8,222 nt of DNA from Planctomycetaceae bacterium (GTDB lineage Bacteria > Planctomycetota > Planctomycetia > Pirellulales > Pirellulaceae), in the NCBI GenBank assembly GCA_007129635.1, contig SKVE01000818.1:1-8222 (forward strand). The letters run 5' to 3'. The position numbers and the translations under genes are program-made. This document shows positions 1 through 6,175 of the stretch, piece by piece. How positions within the stretch are numbered: position 1 is the stretch's first letter; each line of letters starts with the position of its first letter. The notes under the pieces were generated by a model. The model had not been told where the DNA came from. It did not search any database and saw nothing but the letters and a program-made list of their open reading frames with translations.

Positions 1-16
1 TAGAGTCTTCGGTCGT

Positions 17-43
17 AACATGCGCGCACGGTGCGCGCATGTT
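17..43. repeat. Perfect 13-bp GC-rich palindrome, possible hairpin terminator of an upstream gene
   Basis: Arms AACATGCGCGCAC (17-29) and GTGCGCGCATGTT (31-43) are exact reverse complements separated by one base. As RNA the innermost pairs would open to make the loop. It is followed only by TTTG, so it is a weak match to a classical rho-independent terminator. It could end transcription of a gene lying left of the window, or be part of a dispersed intergenic palindrome together with the adjacent element at 45-93. Confidence 0.75.
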
Positions 44-44
44 T

Positions 45-93
45 GTAGGTTGGGACTCTGTCCCGACCGGGTCGGGTCGGAGACCCAACCTAC
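45..93. repeat. 24-bp imperfect palindrome, REP/MITE-like intergenic element
   Basis: The left arm (45-68) begins GTAGGTTGGG and ends CCCGACC. The right arm (70-93) begins GGTCGGG and ends CCCAACCTAC. They pair at 21 of 24 positions with a single base (69) between them. The whole unit would form a long hairpin in DNA or RNA. It is not followed by a T run and sits one base after another palindrome. Palindromic units of this kind are commonly dispersed in intergenic DNA as REP-like or miniature mobile elements. Membership of such a family is inferred; only the inverted symmetry is seen. Confidence 0.7.
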
Positions 94-364
94 TTAGTTG
101 CGGCCGAGCCGCGTTAGGAGGGTCGTTGGGAACCGAAATAGCTTGCCCCGCGTCAGAGTGAGCGGTTGGTATGGGACGGGAAGAAGCAGACGGCAGGCAC
201 CATTGAAGCGATTTTGGCTGGCAGAAACGATGAAAGGCCGTCGGGAAAATGACGATGATAGGGGATGTGGGGAGATATGGCGCGCCCGAGGTGCGGTTGG
301 AATTCGTTCGAACCGCCGAGGTCTCGGTAGGACGTAGGACCCAAAACTTTCGGCCCAAAACAGC
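94..364. other. Leader region without a convincing gene
   Basis: About 270 bases lie between the palindromes and the ribosome site of the next gene. A short frame on the plus strand (from TTG at 98) and frames on the minus strand are open, but they are Arg/Ser/Pro-rich, resemble no family I know, and have no good start signal. Visible structure is minor: a small GCGGC/GCCGC hairpin at 100-112, a CGCGTCAG-containing stretch near 149-156, a CCGAG-gt-CTCGG inverted repeat at 316-327, and CCCAAAAC repeated at 340-347 and 354-361. A promoter for the downstream gene presumably lies here, but I could not pick out a credible -35/-10 pair. Confidence 0.5.
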
Positions 365-375
365 AAGGAAGAAGG
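365..375 (+). promoter_or_regulatory. Ribosome binding site deciding the start of the cohesin-domain gene
   Basis: The purine run AAGGAAGAAGG contains GGAAG and AAGG cores. The AAGG at 372-375 ends 7 bases before ATG 383 and 4 bases before the in-frame GTG at 380, so spacing favours ATG 383. Confidence 0.55.
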
Positions 376-382
376 CGACGTG

Positions 383-1882
383 ATGACAAGTTCAAGACGC
401 TCGATCGGTTTCGAACGCCTGGAGACGCGATGTGTGTTGAGCACCCTGTTGGGCGTCGGCGAAGCGGAAGTCGTTCGCATCGATGTCCCCGATCTGGAGG
501 TGCTGATCACTGCCGGCCAATTCAGCGCGCCGATCAACGTCAGCAACGCCCAGGGGATTCGTGGTGTCGAAGTTCGGCTGGGTTACGATGCCGCCCTGCT
601 GGAGACAAGCGAAGATCGTATCCGGGCGGGTTCGCTGTGGTCGGGAGTCCAAACCGAACTGGTGCTGAATTTGGACGAGGCGGCCGGGACCATCAATGTG
701 TGGATTTTCAGCGCCGAGGAACTGCAGGCCGGGACTGGCAGCCTGCTGGAAATCGACTTTCGACCCGTTAGAACGCCCGTCGCCGGGGAGACCTCGATCC
801 TGGACCTGAGCTTCGCGCGGATCAACGAAGGACAGATCAGCATCGATCCCATCCCGCAACCGGGGTTAGACGAGACCGATGGCCGGGTGACCTTTACTGC
901 TGTCCCCGTATCGGAATTCGGGACCTTGAGCGGATTTGTCTATGCGGATACCAACAATAACCATCAGCCCGATGAGGCCGAGGGCATCCCGGGCGTGAAA
1001 ATCCTGCTGGTCGACTCGGCCGGTACAGCGGTCGCCCAGGCATGGACGGATCATGATGGCTGGTACGAATTCCGCGAGGTGGCACCGGGCGCCTACCAGA
1101 TCCAGCAGCGCCAGCCGGAATCGATGATCGATGGAGGCGACAACCAGATCGACGTGCAATTGGCGGCGGACGAGTCGCGAGTGGATCTGCATTTCCGCGA
1201 ACTGGGGCTGAGGCCCGAATACCTGTACACGCGTCTGTTGGCCGCGTCCAGCCAACCGGCCGGCTCGACTCGCTGGACAACGCTGATATCGCAGATCGAA
1301 TCCGATGCTCAAGTCCAATCGGGAAACACGGCCGATCCGGCCCCCCCGACGATCACTCCTTCGATCGTGCGGCAGGGCGCCCAGGTCGTGGTGCAAGGCG
1401 GCAACGGCGACGACGTTTTCCGCTTCCAGGCGGGAACGACGAACCATACCGTGACACTGAACGACCAGACGCGGCAGTTTCCCGCTGCCGAGGTGACCAG
1501 CGTCCGTTTCGACGGCGGGCTGGGACGCGACACGGTGGAACTGATCGGCAACTCGGCTCAAGATCAACTCGATCTGTCACCGAAAACGGCCACGTTACGA
1601 GGTCCCGGATACACCGTACAGGTGATGGCCAGCGAGAATATCTCCGTCCGCTCGACAGGCCCCGGCGCCGAGGTCCGATGGCTGGATTCTCCGGTCGATG
1701 ATCGATTGAGCGCCGAGCAGACTTCCGCTCGGATGCAGGCCTTTCACTACCGGCAGGAGGTGAGCGGGTTCCAGCGAATCGTAGCCACTTCGCAAGCGGG
1801 CGGCGAGGATCGTTTGCTGCGAGCCGCCGTATTGGACTACGTACTAGAGCAAACCGGCCCCTGGTTGCTGGGCGACCTGTAA
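383..1882 (+). CDS. Extracellular cohesin-like / SdrD B-like domain protein with planctomycete N-terminal sorting motif
   Basis: Predicted 499-aa extracytoplasmic protein, probably a surface or matrix component. Residue numbers are from ATG 383; GTG 380 would add one residue. Residues 10-21 (FERLETRCVLST) match the style of the planctomycete LExR-xL/LEPR-XLL N-terminal motif that marks large exported proteins. Residues about 37-172 look like a cohesin-type beta sandwich: GIRGVEVRLGYDAALLE, then alternating beta strands and SLLEIDFRPV. Residues about 180-272 fit an SdrD B-like/Cna-B fold: SGFVYADTNNNHQPDEAEG is a calcium-loop-like signature, followed by TDHDGWYEF and APGAYQI. Residues about 332-435 carry an RTX-like GGNGDDVF unit and a weaker second repeat, as in planctomycete adhesin-like proteins. 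No dockerin or enzyme motif is seen, so a structural or binding role is inferred. The stop is TAA. It converges on the kinase gene. Confidence 0.88.
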   Translation: MTSSRRSIGFERLETRCVLSTLLGVGEAEVVRIDVPDLEVLITAGQFSAPINVSNAQGIRGVEVRLGYDAALLETSEDRIRAGSLWSGVQTELVLNLDEAAGTINVWIFSAEELQAGTGSLLEIDFRPVRTPVAGETSILDLSFARINEGQISIDPIPQPGLDETDGRVTFTAVPVSEFGTLSGFVYADTNNNHQPDEAEGIPGVKILLVDSAGTAVAQAWTDHDGWYEFREVAPGAYQIQQRQPESMIDGGDNQIDVQLAADESRVDLHFRELGLRPEYLYTRLLAASSQPAGSTRWTTLISQIESDAQVQSGNTADPAPPTITPSIVRQGAQVVVQGGNGDDVFRFQAGTTNHTVTLNDQTRQFPAAEVTSVRFDGGLGRDTVELIGNSAQDQLDLSPKTATLRGPGYTVQVMASENISVRSTGPGAEVRWLDSPVDDRLSAEQTSARMQAFHYRQEVSGFQRIVATSQAGGEDRLLRAAVLDYVLEQTGPWLLGDL

Positions 1883-1906
1883 CCCGATCAAGACCGGACC
1901 AAGAAG

Positions 1907-1947
1907 CCGAAAAGGACAGGCATTTTCCCGAAAAGGACAGGCATTTT
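1907..1947. repeat. Two 20-base direct repeats, 21-base period
   Basis: CCGAAAAGGACAGGCATTTT occurs at 1907-1926 and again, identically, at 1928-1947, separated by one C. The pair lies in the 90-base gap between two convergent stop codons. The unit ends in T runs and begins with CCGAAAA, which lets copy 2 pair with the TTTTCGG that follows. Similar short units occur as dispersed intergenic repeats in some bacteria; that assignment is inferred. Confidence 0.9.
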
Positions 1948-1951
1948 TCGG
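1928..1951. terminator. Candidate bidirectional terminator stem between convergent genes
   Basis: CCGAAAA (1928-1934) is the exact reverse complement of TTTTCGG (1945-1951), with a 10-base spacer. The stem gives A/T-rich flanks on both strands and lies between the stops of the cohesin-domain gene and the kinase gene, the usual place for a shared terminator. The stem is short and AU-rich, so folding would be weak; position is the main support. Confidence 0.4.
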
Positions 1952-1972
1952 TGAATTTTGGAATGATATGGT

Positions 1973-4900
1973 TTACGGCGGCGGTAGCGCCGCGGCGAGC
2001 GTTTGATACAGTTCTTTCGGCCGGATGGGTTTGGCGACGTAGCCGTCCATGCCCGCTTGCAGGCAGCGTTCGCGGTCGCCCTTCAACGCATGTGCGGTCA
2101 TGGCGATAATCGGCGTGTGCATGCCGTTGGCCGTTTCTCGAAGGCGGATCGCAGCGGTCGCCTCCAAACCGTCCATCTCCGGCATTTGCACGTCCATCAG
2201 GATCAAGTCGAATGATTCGCGGCCGACGGCCTCGACCGCCTCCCGACCGTTGGTGGCGATCACCACCGTATGGCCCTGCCGCTCCAGTAGGGCCACGGCC
2301 AGCTTTTGGTTGACCATACTGTCCTCGGCCAACAGGATCCGCAGCGGGCGCGTCACAGGCACGTCGGCCATGGTCGCCGTCAAGTCCCGTTTCGCTGTCA
2401 ACACGCCCATCGTCTGCTCGATCGCCTCCAGCAACTCGGATTGCTTGGCCGGTTTGAGCAAATACGCGGCGATTCCCAAACTGGCACAATGGGCGGTATC
2501 CTCGGGGCGGTCGCCAGACGTCAGCATGATAACTTTGGTCGCCGCCAACTCGGGATCGCTCCGCAGGGATTTGGTCAGCGTAAATCCGTCGATATCCGGC
2601 ATGTGAGCATCGGTCAGAACCAGTGGATAGGGCGTACCGGCGCGGTTGGCCGCTTGCAACAAGTCCATCGCTTGCACGGCGTTCGCCGCCAACGCGGGTT
2701 CCATGTGCCAGTGCCGTAGCACTTCGTCCAAAATGCGGCGATTGGTCGGCGTATCATCGACGACCAGCACGCGCAATCCATGCAGGCAACCGGGCACGAT
2801 CACCAGATCAGCGGGTTCGGCAGTGTCGGCCAATTCCAGCCGCACGGTGAACTGAAACCGGCTGCCTTGGCCTACTTGGCTTTCGACCCGGATACTGCCG
2901 CCCATCATGGCGACAAGCCGTGAAGCGATCGCCAAGCCCAATCCGGTCCCTCCGTACCGTCGCGTCAGTGCGCTGTCGCCTTGCTCGAACATCCCGAAGA
3001 TGTCCGTCTGTTTGTCGGCGGGAATGCCGATTCCCGTGTCAGATACGGCTATTCGCAGTAGGACCTGGCGGTCCTCGATCGTCTCGTGGTTTACCGTCAA
3101 TACCACTTCGCCCTGTTCGGTGAACTTGATGGCGTTGCTGACAAGGTTGAGCACGATTTGGCGGAGTCGGGCGTAATCGCCCACCACGCGGCGCGGAACG
3201 TCGGCGTGACAGTCGAAGGCCAGTTCCAAATTCTTCTGATGGGCGCGGATGGCCAGCGACTTCATCGTGTCGCCCAGGCTTTCGCGGAGATCGAAAGGAA
3301 GGTGATCCAAGGCCAATTTTCCCGCCTCGATCTTGGAAAAGTCGAGGATATCGTTGATAACCGAGAGCAGTGCTTCGCCGGAATCCTTGACGGTCGCAAG
3401 GTACTCGCGCTGTTGAGGAGCCAGCGAACTATTGAGGACCAATTCGGTCATGCCAATCACGGCGTTCAGCGGTGTGCGGATCTCGTGGCTCATGTTGGCC
3501 AAAAACGTGCTCTTGGTCCGGCTGGCGATCTCGGCCGATTCCTTGGCCGCCCGTAACGCCTCGGCGGCCTGTTTTTCCGCCGTGATATCTCGCACCGTGG
3601 CTTGCAGCATCCAGCGGCCCTCGATTTCCATCCGCGTCAACAGCACGGTCGCCGGAAAACCCGTGCCATCGATCCGCTGATGTCGCCATTCGAAGAAGTG
3701 GACGCCTTGTTGCATCGCGGTCTCGATCATCTGACGGGCCTTGACCCGCGACGATGCACCATCAGGCTGGCGTTCAGGGGACAGGTCCGCCGGCGTGCAT
3801 TTCGTGAATTCCTGCTCGTCGCGACAGCCGAACAATTCGATCGTGGCGGGGTTGCCGGCCAGGAAGCCGCGTTCCACGTCGAGCATCATGATGGCATCGT
3901 GGGAAGAGTCGTACAGGGTCCGATAGCGGAGTTCGCTGGCCCGCACGGCTTCTTCCGCAAGTCGTTGTCCGGTGATGTCGCGGGAGATGCCCAACGTGCC
4001 GACGATCCGGCCCTCGGGGTCGCGCAACGGCATCTTCGTCGTCAAAGCCCAAGTGACGCGGCCGTCCGGCCAAATCTCTTTTTCCTCTCTATCGACCAAG
4101 GGCTGACCACTGCGGATGATCGCTTGCTCGTCCGCCAACGCCTGCTGGGCGTGTTCCGGCCGGAAGAAGTCGGCGTCCGTTCTACCGACAGCTTGGGTTG
4201 GATCGTCCAATCCGAACGATCGAGCCAAGGACCGGTTGACGCGAATGAAGCGGCTGGATTCATCCTTGAAATAGATACTGTCCGGGACGTTGTCCATCAG
4301 CGCGTGCAGCAGGTTCCGCTCCTGCTGGAGTTCGTCGTTGGCATTGGCCAGTTCCGCCGTGCGGACGCGGACGCGGACTTCCAGTTCGTCGCGGGCATTG
4401 CGCAACTGTTCCTGCGTTTCACGGCGCTGCACCAACTGCCACATACCCTGGCCCAGCAGCGTCAGTTGACGCACATCCGAATCGTCGTAGGACGGTTCCT
4501 TATTACCCACGCCGATCACTGCCACGATGCGTTCGCCATCGAAAATCGGCACGTTCATGTGCCGCTGGACATGCACGTGGCCTTGCGGATAACCCTTTTT
4601 CAACGGATTGGCAGCCGGATAGTCGTTGGTAAAAACCGCCTTGCGCTGCCGTATGGCTTCGCCCCACAAGCCTGTCGTGACGACCGGATAGTGAATCGGC
4701 TTGTCGATGATCGCGCACTGCTGCATCGCGGTTTTGGACCAGGCATACATGATCAGCACGCTCTCGTCCTCGTTGGTGAAAGCCAAGTAGCCGATTTCGC
4801 TTTGCGTCAACCGCACGGCTTCCTCCAGCGTGAAGTGGGCGATATCGTGCAGCGGCGCATCGGTCATCTGGTTCAACTGCAGCAGGGCCTCCAGCCGCGA

Positions 4901-5719
4901 TTGTTCCAATCGCAGCGCGTTCTCGGCCCGTTTCCGCAATTGCTCGGATTGCATGTTGTTAAGCGCAAGGGCGATGTCCCCCGCAACCTCCGCCACCAGC
5001 TCCAGCTCTTCCGAGTCCGCGGCGAAAATCTTCGGGACCGAGGCCGCGATCACGCCGTAGATCTCGTCGCCGCAAGCCAGCCGCGCTACCAGCGGGGTGC
5101 AGCCGACCTCTTGGGTCGCCAACGGGCAATCGCCACACAATGTTTGGCGGTCCTCCATCCGCACAACTTCGTCCGAGCCCAGCGCCCGGTGCAGGCAGGC
5201 GACGGTTTCCCCACGCTGCAAGCGGTCTTGCAGAGCGGCGAATTCCGCCTGCCCCACCCCGGCCTCCGCGCCCGCAACGAACCGCCGATCCGAATCCAGG
5301 AGCATGATCCAAGCATAGCGGTATCCGCGGGTTTCGACCAAACTGCTGCAAATGCTCTGCAACAGACGGTCCCGGTCCCGCTCGCGGGCGATGACCTGGT
5401 TGACGTTACGGATCGCCCGCAACACGGCATTTAGATGCTCGATGCTGCGGAACAGCGGAGCGATCCAGGTGATCCCGACGACCATCAGCAGAGAGATGGC
5501 CAAACCGACGAATTCATAGCTCCAATCGAGTGTGTGTGCCGTGCCAGTGGCCAAGACGTCGTACAACGAGAAGCCACGCCGGACGACCATCAGTAAAATG
5601 GCCGCCGCAATCGCGATCCAGGCTCGGCTCGAACCCGTCACCCGGATCATCCGGATTGCCAGAGCGGCAGCAGCCAACTGGAGCACGACCGCCAAGGTCA
5701 CGACGATGATCACACTCAT
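1973..5719 (-). CDS. Membrane-anchored hybrid sensor histidine kinase (2 GAF, 2 PAS, HisKA, HATPase, 2 REC)
   Basis: A 1248-aa sensor kinase that would autophosphorylate on His and pass phosphate to its own receivers. Three membrane helices lie at about 1-22, 33-50 and 69-88. GAF1 (about 115-255) carries Cys175, 195, 198, 207 and 216, including CGDCPL. GAF2 spans about 284-434; a coiled coil follows at 432-472. PAS1 is about 472-584 and PAS2 about 594-714. HisKA has FLANMSHEIRTPLN with His745. The ATPase shows the N box (Asn862), DTGIGI (Asp894) and GGTGLGL. REC1 has Asp988/989, phospho-acceptor Asp1037 and Lys1089. REC2 has Glu1132/Asp1133, Asp1176, Thr1208 and Lys1230. Both receivers look intact. 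There is no HPt domain and no DNA-binding domain, so a separate HPt and regulator are expected. Start: ATG 5719 has a GAGG site and begins the first helix. An upstream ATG at 5803 would add 28 polar residues and lacks a clear ribosome site. The ligand is unknown. Confidence 0.95.
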   Translation of the reverse strand: MSVIIVVTLAVVLQLAAAALAIRMIRVTGSSRAWIAIAAAILLMVVRRGFSLYDVLATGTAHTLDWSYEFVGLAISLLMVVGITWIAPLFRSIEHLNAVLRAIRNVNQVIARERDRDRLLQSICSSLVETRGYRYAWIMLLDSDRRFVAGAEAGVGQAEFAALQDRLQRGETVACLHRALGSDEVVRMEDRQTLCGDCPLATQEVGCTPLVARLACGDEIYGVIAASVPKIFAADSEELELVAEVAGDIALALNNMQSEQLRKRAENALRLEQSRLEALLQLNQMTDAPLHDIAHFTLEEAVRLTQSEIGYLAFTNEDESVLIMYAWSKTAMQQCAIIDKPIHYPVVTTGLWGEAIRQRKAVFTNDYPAANPLKKGYPQGHVHVQRHMNVPIFDGERIVAVIGVGNKEPSYDDSDVRQLTLLGQGMWQLVQRRETQEQLRNARDELEVRVRVRTAELANANDELQQERNLLHALMDNVPDSIYFKDESSRFIRVNRSLARSFGLDDPTQAVGRTDADFFRPEHAQQALADEQAIIRSGQPLVDREEKEIWPDGRVTWALTTKMPLRDPEGRIVGTLGISRDITGQRLAEEAVRASELRYRTLYDSSHDAIMMLDVERGFLAGNPATIELFGCRDEQEFTKCTPADLSPERQPDGASSRVKARQMIETAMQQGVHFFEWRHQRIDGTGFPATVLLTRMEIEGRWMLQATVRDITAEKQAAEALRAAKESAEIASRTKSTFLANMSHEIRTPLNAVIGMTELVLNSSLAPQQREYLATVKDSGEALLSVINDILDFSKIEAGKLALDHLPFDLRESLGDTMKSLAIRAHQKNLELAFDCHADVPRRVVGDYARLRQIVLNLVSNAIKFTEQGEVVLTVNHETIEDRQVLLRIAVSDTGIGIPADKQTDIFGMFEQGDSALTRRYGGTGLGLAIASRLVAMMGGSIRVESQVGQGSRFQFTVRLELADTAEPADLVIVPGCLHGLRVLVVDDTPTNRRILDEVLRHWHMEPALAANAVQAMDLLQAANRAGTPYPLVLTDAHMPDIDGFTLTKSLRSDPELAATKVIMLTSGDRPEDTAHCASLGIAAYLLKPAKQSELLEAIEQTMGVLTAKRDLTATMADVPVTRPLRILLAEDSMVNQKLAVALLERQGHTVVIATNGREAVEAVGRESFDLILMDVQMPEMDGLEATAAIRLRETANGMHTPIIAMTAHALKGDRERCLQAGMDGYVAKPIRPKELYQTLAAALPPP

Positions 5720-5727
5720 GACGTTCG

Positions 5728-5735
5728 CCTCGCTT
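5728..5735 (-). promoter_or_regulatory. Ribosome binding site supporting ATG 5719 of the kinase
   Basis: On the minus strand AAGCGAGG ends 8 bases before ATG 5719, giving a GAGG core at good spacing. The alternative ATG at 5803 is preceded by AACTGGTGA, which has no real Shine-Dalgarno core. This, with the hydrophobic segment starting at once after ATG 5719, is why the shorter start was chosen. Confidence 0.5.
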
Positions 5736-5809
5736 CCGTCCACTTGTTGCGAAACCCGTAACCCAAATGTCACACCCCGCCCGTTGGCAGAAAGAGCCCC
5801 CATTCACCA

Positions 5810-5838
5810 GTTCTAGCTGAAGACATCCATTTTTTCAA
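5810..5838 (-). promoter_or_regulatory. Candidate sigma-70-type promoter for the kinase gene
   Basis: Reading the minus strand, TTGAAA (5838-5833) matches TTGACA at five of six bases. It is followed after exactly 17 bases by TAGAAC (5815-5810), a four-of-six match to TATAAT. Transcription would begin near 5803, leaving about an 84-base leader before ATG 5719. Planctomycete promoters are poorly characterised, so this is a consensus match only. Confidence 0.35.
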
Positions 5839-5842
5839 ATGG
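5827..5842. repeat. 6-bp palindrome CCATTT-tttc-AAATGG overlapping the candidate kinase -35 box
   Basis: CCATTT (5827-5832) and AAATGG (5837-5842) are exact reverse complements with a four-base spacer. The palindrome covers the TTGAAA hexamer of the candidate minus-strand promoter, where a repressor or activator could bind. It is short and AT-rich in a GC-rich region; function is inferred. Confidence 0.35.
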
Positions 5843-6002
5843 GTGTGCGAGCAGACTAGGCGGCCGAGGTCTATCCGGTTTGCCGGTGCCGGTGTCGCCG
5901 GGGCTGGTCTTCGCCACGTACTGGGACAGGAAACGCAAGCGAATCGGCTCGTGAAGATCGTCGCTGAACTTAACCGGCTATGCCGGAACCTGTAGCCCTA
6001 GT
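5843..6002. other. Divergent intergenic stretch, no convincing gene
   Basis: This part of the gap between the kinase and the sialidase-like gene is rich in CCGG-type short repeats (for example near 5876-5890 and 5973-5988). A plus-strand frame is open from a stop at 5759 to TAG at 5993-5995. It has only a GTG (5843) as a possible start, giving 50 residues (VCEQTRRPRS at the N end, AELNRLCRNL at the C end), and no ribosome site. A second frame ends with TGA at 5952. I recognise neither. They may be chance or decayed coding DNA. Confidence 0.35.
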
Positions 6003-6026
6003 CTTTCACTTAAACTTTCACCTAAT
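6003..6026 (+). promoter_or_regulatory. 12-bp direct repeat resembling a PhoB/OmpR-family operator
   Basis: CTTTCACTTAAA (6003-6014) is followed directly by CTTTCACCTAAT (6015-6026), identical at 10 of 12 positions. A degenerate third copy, CTGTCCTAAA, lies at 6034-6043. The layout (CTxTCAC core plus A/T-rich spacer, about one helical turn apart) resembles binding sites of PhoB/OmpR-type response regulators, whose Pho box has CTGTCAT cores at an 11-base period. The period here is 12, so the match is imperfect. It lies about 60 bases upstream of the candidate -35 box of the sialidase-like gene. Confidence 0.35.
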
Positions 6027-6070
6027 CTGCCCACTGTCCTAAACCGCGTGCCGGAATGCGTCAATCGTCA

Positions 6071-6091
6071 CAACTGACGCCGTTGCAGTTG
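6071..6091. repeat. CAACTG/CAGTTG inverted repeat at the candidate -35 box
   Basis: CAACTG (6071-6076) and CAGTTG (6086-6091) are exact reverse complements with nine bases between, and the right arm overlaps the TTGACC hexamer. Such a position suits an operator. A 6-bp match can occur by chance. Confidence 0.3.
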
Positions 6092-6116
6092 ACCCCGCGT
6101 TGGGCGGTGATACAGT
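6089..6116 (+). promoter_or_regulatory. Candidate sigma-70-type promoter for the LamG/sialidase-like gene
   Basis: TTGACC (6089-6094, five of six to TTGACA) is followed after 16 bases by TACAGT (6111-6116, four of six to TATAAT). A start near 6123 would leave a leader of about 50 bases containing the ribosome site. This is a consensus match only. Confidence 0.35.
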
Positions 6117-6163
6117 AGGTTTCGACGCACACCTCGATCTGCAAACTTCTACTACGCCCTAGC

Positions 6164-6168
6164 GGAGG
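6164..6168 (+). promoter_or_regulatory. Strong ribosome binding site GGAGG
   Basis: GGAGG ends 7 bases before ATG 6176. It is the best Shine-Dalgarno match in the window and fixes the start of the secreted protein. Confidence 0.75.
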
Positions 6169-6175
6169 ACCATCG

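Noticed and set aside
94..546. A 150-codon minus-strand frame across the leader and start of the first gene
   Set aside because: It overlaps the ribosome site and the sorting-motif region of the real gene, and its Ser/Arg/Pro-rich product resembles nothing known.
1353..2489. A 378-codon minus-strand frame spanning the end of the cohesin-domain gene and the kinase receivers
   Set aside because: It runs through two real genes and the intergenic repeats, and its composition (Arg, Gly, Pro-rich) is that of a shadow frame.
3602..5434. A 610-codon open frame on the plus strand inside the kinase gene
   Set aside because: It lies wholly antisense to a kinase with clear domains throughout, is rich in Arg, His, Gln and Leu without recognisable motifs, and has no ribosome site. 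Long antisense frames are expected in GC-rich genes.
5843..5995. A 50-residue GTG-started frame in the divergent gap
   Set aside because: No ribosome site, no ATG, no recognisable family, and it overlaps the candidate kinase promoter palindrome. Kept only as possible decayed DNA.
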